A DNA stretch of 64,000 nucleotides from the NCBI GenBank assembly GCA_947650155.1, contig CANSUS010000003.1:62001-126000 (forward strand), given 5' to 3'. The stretch is from an uncultured Lachnospiraceae bacterium (GTDB lineage: Bacteria > Bacillota > Clostridia > Lachnospirales > Lachnospiraceae). Below, in pieces: positions 17,180 to 25,171 of this stretch. Positions within the stretch are counted from its first letter, which is position 1, and each line of letters begins with the position of its first letter. The position numbers were made by a program, and so were the translations under genes. The notes under the pieces are model-generated. The model saw only the letters and a program-made list of their open reading frames with translations. It did not search any database and was not told the origin of the DNA.

Positions 17180-17962
17180 TCACTCAGTCTTTCCTGCTTT
17201 CATTCCCGCCTTCATAAGCTGATATGCCTTTTTAAACGGAATGTCTCTGCACATAACGTCTTTATGCTTCAGTAAAAAACGCAGGGCAATCGGTGTCTTA
17301 AGCCTGCCATACAGATAATAATAAAGCACGCCCCTGTCATAAAAAAATTTTTCATTATATCCTGTAAACCATGTGGATTCCCGCACAGTTTCCCTTCCAA
17401 TGTTAACAGGCGCTTTATAAACTTTCAGCCCTTTCTTTAGGCACTCTTTTAAAAAAAGGCTGTCCTCTCCATTACTGTATTTCGCTCCTCCTCCAAACAA
17501 AAGGGAAAAAGTAATATTTCTGCTTCTTACTTTATTTAAACGAAAAGCAAAACTGTAGGTCGGATACCGACCGCTGTTGTACCATCTTACTCTTCCGTAA
17601 TTTTCAATATGGTAAGTCCTTCTTTCCGGTGCAACCTCCACATTAAACAGAATCAGATCCGCTTCCTGATTCTTTTCAAACTCTTCTAAGATAAGCGATT
17701 CATAATTGTCTTTATATACAATGTCTTCATCCGAAAACAGGCAGATTTCCTCATCCGCCCGCATCAAACAAGTATTGCGGCTCAGTCCGACACCCTTTTC
17801 CTGAAAGGAATAAGCCCTGATCAGCCTCCCGTTTCTCTCAAATTCCTCATAACGAAAATAATCCGTCTGATTCACAATAATTGCCTCTGTTGAAAGTCCC
17901 ATTTTTTCTGCAAGCTGTTTTGGTTCCTCCGAAACAGCCGATACCAAGACCTGTAATCCCAT
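17180..17962 (-). CDS. Glycosyltransferase family 2-like
   Basis: A 260-residue protein that starts MGLQVLVSAVSEEPKQLAEK. Segments YSFQEKGVGLSRNTCLMRADEEICLFSDEDIVY (with SDED in the DxD place) and AKYSNGEDSLFLKECLKKGLKVY (a ED acceptor-side motif) identify a GT-A enzyme of the type common in Firmicute polysaccharide loci. Its ATG directly follows the TAG of the Wzz-like gene, with GGAGGGG upstream. Donor unknown. Confidence 0.78.
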   Translation of the reverse strand: MGLQVLVSAVSEEPKQLAEKMGLSTEAIIVNQTDYFRYEEFERNGRLIRAYSFQEKGVGLSRNTCLMRADEEICLFSDEDIVYKDNYESLILEEFEKNQEADLILFNVEVAPERRTYHIENYGRVRWYNSGRYPTYSFAFRLNKVRSRNITFSLLFGGGAKYSNGEDSLFLKECLKKGLKVYKAPVNIGRETVRESTWFTGYNEKFFYDRGVLYYYLYGRLKTPIALRFLLKHKDVMCRDIPFKKAYQLMKAGMKAGKTE

Positions 17963-19075
17963 CTACCCCTCCAGCTTCTCCGATTTGACAAGTAATGCCT
18001 GCTTTCCCCTGCCCCAATAATATCTGCGGTACATCTTTTCATCCGCATCATACAAACAAGCGTAAACTGCCTTACATCCCTGTTTTTTCAAATCAGATAC
18101 ATATCTTTCTGCAAGCCTGCCGTCCTTTCCTCCATAAGAAAAGCAAATAATGACTGCATCTGCATTTCTCACGCTCTCATAATCTGTGTTTCCGTAACTG
18201 CCTGTATATACCAGTTCTTTCCGATTTATACTGCCTGCTGTCTTTAACTTCTCAAACATTTCATTCGTATGTTTCGTCTCTATTACAGAAATAACCGCTA
18301 TTTTCTCTTTTTCCCGGAGCAGGTAAGCCATATTGGCCTCCCATTCTTTTTCTCCAAAGACGCGCTCCCTGTCCTCCTTAACCCCGGAGTTCTCTTTTCG
18401 ATAAAAGATACCAAGCACAGGAATCCCAAATCTTTTTTCTATCTCTCCCGGCAGATACACAGAAGCATCCATACAATACATCATCCATCTTGTAAAAAGA
18501 GAGAGCAGAATACCGGTTATCATCCCAAAAAAGCACCAGTTTTTTGTCAGATCCCCTAAGATGATTTCCTTTGCTTTCTCTTCCCTTATCACACGAATGC
18601 TGTCAATTTCCTTAAGTTCTTCCGGATAATGTTCCAGTGACTTTGCTGTTGCCCGGGCAATTTCATCAGAAATTTCCCTGTCCGAAGTCGTTACCGTAAT
18701 GGTCAGCAGTCTTACGTCGGAAATAATATCCGCCACTACTGCATTTTCTACCGTTTCCTGGGAAATGGTTTCCGGCAGAAGCGAAAGCGTATATTGCAAA
18801 ACATTGTCGGACTTCATAAGATCATTCCATGTAAAATCGTTGTAATATCCATATCCGATTCCCGTACTGTCCTCGGCAAAATCAATGTAATACTTGGTTA
18901 CTGCCTGATATTCCTTTGCCTCCTTATTGACTGCCTTATACAGACTGTACCCACCTGCACAAATAGCAGCACCGAAAAGTGCTGCTACAAAAACAATCCA
19001 TAGGGAATCAAACAATCTCAGAAGGAAAAAGCGTAAATCTATTCCCTCCTGTAAAAATTCCTTTTCCGCTTCCAT
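17963..19075 (-). CDS. Wzz/CapA-like chain-length protein with a degenerate kinase-like C-terminus
   Basis: The 370-residue product has a cytoplasmic start, a first membrane helix at about residues 26-52, an outside domain with SLLPETISQETVENAVVADIISDVRLLTITV, and a second helix at about 184-203. It then has a cytoplasmic tail of about 165 residues. The first part is the Wzz/polysaccharide co-polymerase fold. The tail aligns by shape with bacterial tyrosine kinases of the CpsD type (KIAVISVIET; RNADAVIICFSYGGKDGRLAERYVSDLKKQG) but has no Walker A GxxGxGKS/T. It is probably a non-catalytic partner domain. The start codon is the second of two overlapping ATGs (ATGAATG); only the ATG at 19075 is in frame. 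Confidence 0.78.
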   Translation of the reverse strand: MEAEKEFLQEGIDLRFFLLRLFDSLWIVFVAALFGAAICAGGYSLYKAVNKEAKEYQAVTKYYIDFAEDSTGIGYGYYNDFTWNDLMKSDNVLQYTLSLLPETISQETVENAVVADIISDVRLLTITVTTSDREISDEIARATAKSLEHYPEELKEIDSIRVIREEKAKEIILGDLTKNWCFFGMITGILLSLFTRWMMYCMDASVYLPGEIEKRFGIPVLGIFYRKENSGVKEDRERVFGEKEWEANMAYLLREKEKIAVISVIETKHTNEMFEKLKTAGSINRKELVYTGSYGNTDYESVRNADAVIICFSYGGKDGRLAERYVSDLKKQGCKAVYACLYDADEKMYRRYYWGRGKQALLVKSEKLEG

Positions 19076-19150
19076 TCATTTTTATCCCCATCTGCGCGCT
19101 GCGACGCGCACTCATATCAATAGGTTGAATACGCATTTTTATTCAACCTG
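19076..19150 (-). repeat. Double-hairpin intercistronic element, copy 4 (Wzz-like gene)
   Basis: On the transcribed strand a 10-bp hairpin lies at 19122-19149 (arms AGGTTGAATA and its complement, loop AAAATGCG). It is followed by a 6-bp hairpin TGCGCG-TCGCAG-CGCGCA (19093-19110), then GATGGGGATAAAA and ATG. The 26-base core 19123-19148 is identical to 27905-27930, and the second hairpin matches 27877-27894 except for a few changes that keep the pairing. In this copy the ATG 12 bases after the motif (19079) is out of frame with the gene, whose ATG is at 19075. Confidence 0.7.
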
Positions 19151-19178
19151 TATTCTTCACTTCTGTCATATGCTTACA

Positions 19179-20543
19179 CTATTTCATTGCAGTCGTCTGT
19201 TTCTGATCTACGCCCTCCGTACTTTCCGGCTTGACCAAAATTTTCAAAGTTAAGAGCATTAATTTCAAATCCATCCACACACTGTAATTTTCTATATAAA
19301 ACAAATCCAGTTTTAATTTATCATAGGGCGTCGTATTATATTTACCATATACCTGCGCATATCCGGCAAGTCCGGCTTTCACTTTCATGCGGAATGCAAA
19401 TTCCGGCATCTCCTCCATATATTGTGCAATAATTTCCGGTCTCTCCGGTCTCGGTCCAATAAAAGACATATCACCTTTTAGTATATTAAACAACTGAGGC
19501 AGTTCGTCTATTCGTACAGCACGAATCAATTTTCCAATTGGCGTAATCCTGCTGTCATTCTTGGATGCCAGTCTGGCTACTCCGTCCTTTTCCGCGTCTA
19601 CCCTCATGCTGCGGAATTTTAAAATCTGAAATTCCCTTCCATTTAATGTACAACGGGTCTGTTTATATAATACCGGTCCTTTATCGTATGCCTTAATTGC
19701 TATTGCAGTAACAAGCATAAAGGGGGAAGCGATCACACACAATAAAGAAGCGCACACCAGATCAATTGTCCGTTTTGCCATGCGCTGTTCTACAGTCAGT
19801 GCATATTCCCTTGTTAAAAAAATCGGCGTATCAAATAAATGTATGGGATCTGCACCTTTCACTAAAACATCTGTTATTTTAGGCATCATATAAACACGGA
19901 TAGAACGCCCATAGCAGAATTTCATAAGATCATTGCGTATTCTGGCAGGAATATCCCAAAGTACAACAGCGCCATACCCATTCCCGCATTCCTCCATGAT
20001 CTTTTCTATGCCTTCATTGATATTGATACATTTTACAATATGATACTTATCCGGACGGGTGTCAAACTTGTCCAAAATATCCTGCACCGGTCTGTCGCCG
20101 CAGACAAGCAGCATGTCCCTTGGCGGAAACACCTTCTGGTAAACTTTCTGGCACACCCATGTCCAACCGCCCGCTATTACAATCTGAAAGACAAACAGCA
20201 GCGCTAAAGGCGCTACCTCCACCATTTTCATGGACATAAGGGATATTTGAATATAAGTAATGACATTTACAATTGCAACTGAAAATATCTGAGATAAAAA
20301 AACATCCCCCGGTTTCCAATATCCGACCTTTGTCCCACCATAGGTATAGCAGAAAAAGAGTAATAGCATAAAATACAGTGCAATAAGCAGCAGATAACCT
20401 TTAAAGGTATATTTCAATCTCCACGCAATCACTTCATAATAGGAATTATACCATACAATATAATATCCTATTGTCATGAATACGAGACCTATTAAAGAAA
20501 GTTGCAGTACAATTATCCGCTTAAGCGATTCAAAACGCCTCAT
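19179..20543 (-). CDS. Undecaprenyl-phosphate sugar phosphotransferase (WcaJ/CpsE-like initiating enzyme)
   Basis: The 454-residue product has four or five N-terminal membrane segments, a central Rossmann-like part (DMLLVCGDRPVQDILDKF), and a C-terminal bacterial sugar transferase domain from about residue 265. The signature RTIDLVCASLLCVIASPFML, the KFRSMRVDAEKDG segment, VRIDELPQLFNILKGDMSFIGPRPERPE (catalytic Asp-Glu and the PRP loop) and AGLAGYAQVYGKY are all intact. It moves a hexose-1-phosphate onto undecaprenyl phosphate and so starts each repeat unit. It is the first gene behind the promoter at 20593-20621. Confidence 0.9.
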   Translation of the reverse strand: MRRFESLKRIIVLQLSLIGLVFMTIGYYIVWYNSYYEVIAWRLKYTFKGYLLLIALYFMLLLFFCYTYGGTKVGYWKPGDVFLSQIFSVAIVNVITYIQISLMSMKMVEVAPLALLFVFQIVIAGGWTWVCQKVYQKVFPPRDMLLVCGDRPVQDILDKFDTRPDKYHIVKCININEGIEKIMEECGNGYGAVVLWDIPARIRNDLMKFCYGRSIRVYMMPKITDVLVKGADPIHLFDTPIFLTREYALTVEQRMAKRTIDLVCASLLCVIASPFMLVTAIAIKAYDKGPVLYKQTRCTLNGREFQILKFRSMRVDAEKDGVARLASKNDSRITPIGKLIRAVRIDELPQLFNILKGDMSFIGPRPERPEIIAQYMEEMPEFAFRMKVKAGLAGYAQVYGKYNTTPYDKLKLDLFYIENYSVWMDLKLMLLTLKILVKPESTEGVDQKQTTAMK

Positions 20544-20592
20544 ACACTGGTTCCCATACCTCTCTGTATACTCTAACTCTATACTCTTTAGT

Positions 20593-20621
20593 AGTATACC
20601 ATTTTACATAAAAAATGCCAA
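20593..20621 (-). promoter_or_regulatory. Sigma-A promoter of the polysaccharide operon
   Basis: Minus strand TTGGCA (20616-20621) and TATACT (20593-20598) are 17 bases apart. The start of transcription would fall about 45 bases before the sugar transferase ATG. No strong terminator is seen between here and the left edge, so the transcript may cover about 20 kb. Confidence 0.7.
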
Positions 20622-20702
20622 GGAATTTCAAATTTTGCTTTTATTCTGTTTAATAGTCCAGCTGCCCACAGGCGGAAGGCCGGACTTATACCATCGTGTT
20701 AA

Positions 20703-21449
20703 CTATATCCGCCTCCATACTGCAAGAAACGCCCACATTACAAAATAATATGCGCTCATCAAAACAGAGAGTCCCGCCTGTCTGCGGTATAAAAACCAGA
20801 TGCGTTTTATTGCCACGAATTTATTAGAAGAAAGAGATTTTCCCGGACGTCTGTATATGGCAAGATTTTCATTCAATCCATACGCGGTATATCCTGCTTT
20901 CAGGATCTGCCACCATGTCGCCGTGTCCTCGCTGGGTACTTTGGGCATTCTGAGCAGATTCTTATCTATTTTTGAAGTATCAAACAGTACGGTAGTTGTA
21001 AAAATAACCGTTCTTGGAAGCGCCTGTCTGAAAGTAAGCGTTTCCGGCACTTTAACGACCTTTCCCGTTCCCTTGGCATTTTCATCTCCATATTCATAGG
21101 AAGTAAAGCAAAACGCGCAGTTCTTTTCCTTCATAAAAGTCAGTTCCCGCTCCAATTTTTCCCGCATCCATACGTCGTCTGCGTCAAGAAACGCCAAATA
21201 TCTTCCTTTCATATTATCAAGTCCTGTATTTCTTGCCGCCGCCGCGCCTTCATTTTTTTCTTTCCGTATCAGTCGAATTTTCTCTGATAAAAACGGCTCT
21301 ATTTTTTTAACGCTGTCATCTGCAGAGCAGTCGTCCACTAAGATCAGTTCCCAATTCGTATCAGTCTGCTCCCGCACCATTTGAATTGTTTTTTCAATAT
21401 ATTTTCCGGCATTATAAACCGGTACCACAATGCTTATCAAATCTTCCAT
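20703..21449 (-). CDS. Glycosyltransferase family 2
   Basis: A 248-residue GT-A enzyme starting MEDLISIVVPVYNAGKYIEK. LILVDDCSADDSV near residue 35 and AFLDADDVW near residue 88 are the donor and metal sites; PKVPSEDTATWWQILKAGY is the acceptor-side ED motif. A C-terminal hydrophobic stretch SVLMSAYYFVMWAFLAVW may anchor it. The ATG at 21449 follows GGGAGCAAAA. It sits upstream of the main operon promoter, 111 bases after the Spo0A-like gene, and so may be transcribed from that gene's promoter. Confidence 0.84.
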   Translation of the reverse strand: MEDLISIVVPVYNAGKYIEKTIQMVREQTDTNWELILVDDCSADDSVKKIEPFLSEKIRLIRKEKNEGAAAARNTGLDNMKGRYLAFLDADDVWMREKLERELTFMKEKNCAFCFTSYEYGDENAKGTGKVVKVPETLTFRQALPRTVIFTTTVLFDTSKIDKNLLRMPKVPSEDTATWWQILKAGYTAYGLNENLAIYRRPGKSLSSNKFVAIKRIWFLYRRQAGLSVLMSAYYFVMWAFLAVWRRI

Positions 21450-21475
21450 TTTTGCTCCCACCCGCCTGCTTATTT
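21450..21475 (-). promoter_or_regulatory. GTGGGAGC start element, copy 9 (glycosyltransferase), without a close hairpin
   Basis: The transcribed strand reads GCAGGCGGGTGGGAGCAAAA before the ATG at 21449, with GTGGGAGC 12 bases before the start as in the other copies. There is no tight hairpin next to it, but GCAGG can pair with CCTGC about 40 bases upstream (21506-21512). Confidence 0.4.
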
Positions 21476-21560
21476 TCTTTTGTATTTCTCTTTACATAAA
21501 TAGAAGGCAGGTAATCTTTTTACCTCCCTCCTTTTATCCTCTTTCACTTTAAACAAATTT

Positions 21561-21932
21561 TCAACGCAAGTCAAGTCGTACTTTATCCGCTATCCTTGCT
21601 ATGTACTCACTATTTGTCGGACGACATTTACCTGAATCTGCAGAATAACCAAAAAGTTCTTCAAAAGTCTCCAGATTTCCCCTTCCCCAGGATACCTCAA
21701 TGGCATTTCGGATTGCTCTTTCTACTTTCTGTTCAGTCGTCTTAAAACGCTTTGCAACCTCCGGATATAAAAGTTTTGTCACACTGCTTACGGCCTCCAT
21801 ATCCTTTCCTGAAATCATGATCGCCTCTCTAAGATAATGATACCCTTTTAGATGTGCAGGTACACCCATATCCAGCATAATTTTTGTTATATAGCGTTCC
21901 AACTCAACTTCCGGCATCGTGACTAAATCCAT
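21561..21932 (-). CDS. Stand-alone Spo0A-type DNA-binding domain protein
   Basis: The 123-residue product corresponds to the C-terminal DNA-binding domain of Spo0A. The segments DMGVPAHLKGYHYLREAI, VTKLLYPEVAKRFKT, QKVERAIRNAIEVSWGRGN, LFGYSADSGKCRPTNSEYIA and ADKVRLDL follow the Spo0A order. It has no phosphoacceptor receiver domain, which is usually about 125 residues in front. The ATG at 21932 has AAAGGAG at eight bases; ATGs further up are badly spaced. It has its own promoter and sits beside 0A-like boxes and the polysaccharide operon. It is probably a regulator not controlled by phosphorylation, either acting on Spo0A targets or competing with Spo0A. Confidence 0.82.
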   Translation of the reverse strand: MDLVTMPEVELERYITKIMLDMGVPAHLKGYHYLREAIMISGKDMEAVSSVTKLLYPEVAKRFKTTEQKVERAIRNAIEVSWGRGNLETFEELFGYSADSGKCRPTNSEYIARIADKVRLDLR

Positions 21933-21966
21933 TCTCATTTCTCCTTTCAGATATCCCTCCATTTTA

Positions 21967-21973
21967 TGTCGAG
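21967..21973. promoter_or_regulatory. 0A-like box (TGTCGAG) in the leader of the Spo0A-like gene
   Basis: TGTCGAG differs at one position from the Spo0A box TGTCGAA. It lies about 20 bases downstream of the predicted transcription start, where a bound protein could block transcription. A single 7-base match is weak; its value comes from the two further boxes at 22071-22087. Confidence 0.35.
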
Positions 21974-22000
21974 GAATTGTATTTACTGCGATACGCTAGA

Positions 22001-22029
22001 ATCATATCACGCTGATAGGAATTTGTGAA
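22001..22029 (-). promoter_or_regulatory. Sigma-A promoter of the Spo0A-like gene
   Basis: Minus strand TTCACA (22024-22029) and TATGAT (22001-22006) are 17 bases apart, about 65 bases upstream of the ATG at 21932. Confidence 0.6.
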
Positions 22030-22070
22030 TATATAAAGCATCGCAAATACAAAGTTTTCCGAGTATTTAA

Positions 22071-22087
22071 AGTCGAATTTTGTCGAA
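22071..22087. promoter_or_regulatory. Tandem 0A-like boxes (AGTCGAA and TGTCGAA)
   Basis: AGTCGAA (22071-22077) and an exact TGTCGAA (22081-22087) lie ten bases apart on the same face of the helix, about 45 bases upstream of the -35 of the Spo0A-like gene promoter. Spo0A binds TGNCGAA boxes, often in tandem at about this spacing. This suggests regulation by Spo0A or autoregulation. Confidence 0.5.
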
Positions 22088-22110
22088 GTCAGTATGCCCT
22101 TTTTGCACAA

Positions 22111-23040
22111 TTATATCTTTTCTTTTACTATATAAATAGGACGCCCTTTTACTTCCAAATAGGTTTTAGACACATATTGTCCAACGATTCCGGTACAGAA
22201 AAGCTGAACGCCGCTTATCATGGAAATAATACATACCAAAGACGGCCATCCCGCCACCGGATCGCCAAACAATACCGTTCGTATTACAATAAATATTACC
22301 AGTAAAAATGCAAGAACACAGAATAAAACGCCAATCAACGCCGCAAAAGTAGCAGGCGCCGTAGAAAAAGCTACAATACCTTCTAAGGAATAAAGTAAAA
22401 GTTTCCAAAAAGACCACTTTGTCTCTCCCTTTTTTCGTTCTACATTTTCAAATTCGATCCACTTTGTCTGAAAGCCTACCCAGCCATAAATTCCTTTTGT
22501 AAAACGATTATATTCCTTCATGGATAAAATGGCATCCGCCACCTGTCTTGTCATAAGTCTGTAATCTCTCGCACCGTCTACAATTTCCGTGCTGGAAATC
22601 TTTCTCATCAATTTATAAAACATTCGTGCAAAAAAGGACCTCAAAATCGGCTCTCCCTTTCTTGTCACACGTCTGGTTGCCACAGAATCGTATCCCTGCT
22701 CTATATATTGAAACATCTCAGGCAAAAGGGAAGGGGGGTCCTGAAGATCCACATCCATCACTACCAGATAATCCCCTTTCGCATTCTGTAAGCCTGCATA
22801 TATTCCTGCTTCTTTTCCAAAATTCCTTGAAAAAGAAATCAAATGCACCCGTTCATCCATATCATGAAGCTTTTTTACTTCCTTAGCAGTCTCATCTTTA
22901 GAACCGTCATCAATATAGAGAATCTCGACTTCCAGCTCTTCTTTCGCAAAAAAAGCGCTGTTTTTCATTAATTCTGTATAGAAATCCTCTATAGATTCTT
23001 CTTCATTATAACAGGGTACGATCACACTTAATAATTTCAT
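22111..23040 (-). CDS. GtrB/DPM1-like polyprenyl-phosphate glycosyltransferase
   Basis: The 309-residue product has an N-terminal GT2 domain (LSVIVPCYNEEESIEDF; ILYIDDGSKDETAKEV; DYLVVMDVDLQDPPSLLPEM) and two C-terminal membrane helices at about 228-255 and 266-290. This is the layout of GtrB, ArnC and dolichol-phosphate mannose synthase relatives, which put a single sugar on undecaprenyl phosphate. GT-C enzymes then use that product outside the cell. It lies 36 bases after leuA and ahead of the Spo0A-like gene. The possible GT-C partners in this window are the membrane proteins at 1-229 and 52837-54561. Confidence 0.85.
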   Translation of the reverse strand: MKLLSVIVPCYNEEESIEDFYTELMKNSAFFAKEELEVEILYIDDGSKDETAKEVKKLHDMDERVHLISFSRNFGKEAGIYAGLQNAKGDYLVVMDVDLQDPPSLLPEMFQYIEQGYDSVATRRVTRKGEPILRSFFARMFYKLMRKISSTEIVDGARDYRLMTRQVADAILSMKEYNRFTKGIYGWVGFQTKWIEFENVERKKGETKWSFWKLLLYSLEGIVAFSTAPATFAALIGVLFCVLAFLLVIFIVIRTVLFGDPVAGWPSLVCIISMISGVQLFCTGIVGQYVSKTYLEVKGRPIYIVKEKI

Positions 23041-23076
23041 ACAAATCAGTCTCCAATTTTATATTTCGTCCTGCAT

Positions 23077-24750
23077 TCATCCAAGTTCTAATCGATTGAG
23101 AGCTGAGAAAATAGCGCGTACAGATGCGCGGGTAATATTTGAACTTACTCCTACGCCATAGGTTACGCTTCCTGTATCGGCATCCAGTAAATGAATATAG
23201 GCTGCCGCCTGGGAATTAGATCCGCTCTGCAATGCATGCTCTTCATAATCGAGAATTTTAATATTTACATCCAGTTCCTGCGCAATTCCCCGTTTTACAG
23301 CATCAATCGGACCATTTCCAACTGCTTCAAAACTCTTTTGTTCTCCTCTGTTTGTATAAATTACACTGACTTTCGTGTCAAATTCGGATTTTGTTTCTCC
23401 ACTCAGATCATCTACTTTCAGTCTTCTGAAATGAATCGGCTCTTTTTTATTTAAGTATTCCTCCCGGAAACTTTCCATGATCTGCTCTGGCGATACTTCT
23501 CCCTGTTTCTCCGATATTTTCTGAATCACATTGGCAAATTCTTTATGCATCGCCTTCGGAAGCTTAAAGCCAAAATAAGTATCCATGACAAAGGCTACAC
23601 CGCCTTTGCCTGACTGAGAATTGATTCTTACAATCGGCTCATATTCTCTTCCGATGTCAGCAGGATCGATAGGAAGGTACGGCACTTCCCACACTTCGCT
23701 CTTTCTCTCCTTCATCGCCTTAACGCCTTTGTTGATCGCATCCTGATGAGAACCCGAAAATGCGGTAAATACCAGCTTACCGGCATAAGGATGTCTGGGA
23801 TGAATCGGAATCTTACAGCATCTTTCATAGATCTCTATAATCTCATTAATATGCTCAATATTTAATTCCGGATCGATCCCCTGTGAAAACATATTATAAG
23901 CTATATTTAAAGCATCCACATTTCCGGTACGTTCTCCGTTGCCAAATAAAGTTCCTTCCACCCGTTGTGCCCCTGCAAGCAATGCCAGTTCCGCGCTTGC
24001 CACACCGGTTCCTCTGTCATTATGGGGATGAACGCTTAATATGATAGATTCTCTGTTCTTAAAATGCTTATCCATCCATTCTATCCGGTCTGCGTATACA
24101 TTGGGCGTCGTCATTTCAACCGTCGACGGCAGATTAATAATGATGGGATTTTCTTTTGTTGCGCCCCATGTTTCCTGCACAGCCGTACAGATTTCTAAGG
24201 CATAATCAAGTTCCGTACCGGTAAAACTCTCCGGTGAATATTCAAAAATAATCTTTCCCGGAAAATTCGCGGCGCGTTCTTTTACCATCTTTGTTCCATT
24301 CACTGCGATTTCCGTAATATGCTCCTTATCTTTTCCAAAAACCACATCTCTCTGCAACGTGGAAGTGGAATTATAAATGTGTACAATTGCCTGCTTACAT
24401 CCTTCAATCGCCTCAAAGGTACGTTCAATCAACTCTTCTCTGCACTGCGTCAAAACCTGAACCTTTACGTCGTCAGGAATTAATTTCCTGTCAACAAGCT
24501 GTCTCAGAAAATCAAATTCAATCTGACTTGCTGCTGGAAATCCAACTTCAATCTCCTTAAATCCCAGTTTTATTAAAAACTGGAACATTTCTATCTTTTC
24601 TTCCACAATCATAGGATCAATCAATGCCTGATTGCCGTCCCTCAAATCCACGCTGCACCATATAGGCGCTTTCTCTATCTCTTTATTTGGCCACTGTCTT
24701 TCAGGGTAGTCTACTACCGGATTACGTCTGTAACGCTTATAATTTATCAT
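23077..24750 (-). CDS. leuA: 2-isopropylmalate synthase
   Basis: The 557-residue enzyme starts leucine synthesis by joining acetyl-CoA to 2-ketoisovalerate. The HMGL-like catalytic barrel holds WCSVDLRDGNQALIDPM (metal-binding Asp) and SVHPHNDRGTGVASAELA (metal histidines and catalytic region). A C-terminal regulatory LeuA domain ends ITRASVRAIFSALNRL. Length and layout match the long LeuA form. The ATG at 24750 follows GGAGGGAAAAAAGGAC; a TTG at 24768 is inside the ribosome site. No other leu genes are near. The gene is 35 bases behind the HPr terminator with no clear promoter of its own, so it may depend on readthrough. Confidence 0.93.
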   Translation of the reverse strand: MINYKRYRRNPVVDYPERQWPNKEIEKAPIWCSVDLRDGNQALIDPMIVEEKIEMFQFLIKLGFKEIEVGFPAASQIEFDFLRQLVDRKLIPDDVKVQVLTQCREELIERTFEAIEGCKQAIVHIYNSTSTLQRDVVFGKDKEHITEIAVNGTKMVKERAANFPGKIIFEYSPESFTGTELDYALEICTAVQETWGATKENPIIINLPSTVEMTTPNVYADRIEWMDKHFKNRESIILSVHPHNDRGTGVASAELALLAGAQRVEGTLFGNGERTGNVDALNIAYNMFSQGIDPELNIEHINEIIEIYERCCKIPIHPRHPYAGKLVFTAFSGSHQDAINKGVKAMKERKSEVWEVPYLPIDPADIGREYEPIVRINSQSGKGGVAFVMDTYFGFKLPKAMHKEFANVIQKISEKQGEVSPEQIMESFREEYLNKKEPIHFRRLKVDDLSGETKSEFDTKVSVIYTNRGEQKSFEAVGNGPIDAVKRGIAQELDVNIKILDYEEHALQSGSNSQAAAYIHLLDADTGSVTYGVGVSSNITRASVRAIFSALNRLELG

Positions 24751-24784
24751 GTCCTTTTTTCCCTCCAATATAATGATCTGTCAT

Positions 24785-24813
24785 AAAAAAAACCCATGCA
24801 ATACACATGGGTT
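24785..24813 (-). terminator. Intrinsic terminator after the HPr gene
   Basis: On the minus strand ACCCATG (24806-24812) pairs with CATGGGT (24792-24798), followed by a run of seven or eight T. It stands between the HPr stop and the leuA ribosome site. Confidence 0.75.
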
Positions 24814-24828
24814 ATATCCGTACACAAT

Positions 24829-25092
24829 CTATTCGCCAAGTCCGCTTTCAATCGCATTGATAAGAGTTTTCAGTGCCAGCTCTTCATCTTCACCTTCGCA
24901 AACAAATTCGACTTCATCGCCGCATTTCACACATGCTCCGAGCACACTTAGTACGCTCTTAGCATTTGCTGTATTATCTCTAAATGTAAATGTTATTAAT
25001 GATTTGAACTGCATTGCTTCTTTACATAGAATCCCTGCCGGTCTTAAATGCAGCCCTGTAGGATTCTTGATAACTACCTTTTGGCTTACCAT
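24829..25092 (-). CDS. ptsH: Phosphocarrier protein HPr
   Basis: The 87-residue product is a complete HPr. H15 in NPTGLHLRPAG is the residue phosphorylated by enzyme I, and S46 in AKSVLSVLG is the HPr kinase site that links it to carbon catabolite control in Firmicutes. H15 argues against the Crh paralogue. The ATG at 25092 follows GGGAGGAAACACT, and a good promoter is at 25172-25200. The gene is not beside ptsI here, as is common for HPr genes in Clostridia. Confidence 0.9.
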   Translation of the reverse strand: MVSQKVVIKNPTGLHLRPAGILCKEAMQFKSLITFTFRDNTANAKSVLSVLGACVKCGDEVEFVCEGEDEELALKTLINAIESGLGE

Positions 25093-25171
25093 AGTGTTTC
25101 CTCCCAATATTGTAATGATTACACTTTCCCCTGTCTTTTCCCACAAACGAAATATGCCCTTATATGTTACA

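Noticed and set aside
17955..17975. GATGGGATT at the start of the GT2 gene at 17962 as another copy of the start element
   Set aside because: Here the ATG of GATGGG is itself the start codon, directly after the previous stop, and there is no second ATG 12 bases on.
24750..24830. Possible T-box or leucine leader peptide before leuA
   Set aside because: There is only a terminator in the space; no specifier loop, T-box sequence (TGGNACCGCG) or Leu-rich short frame is seen.
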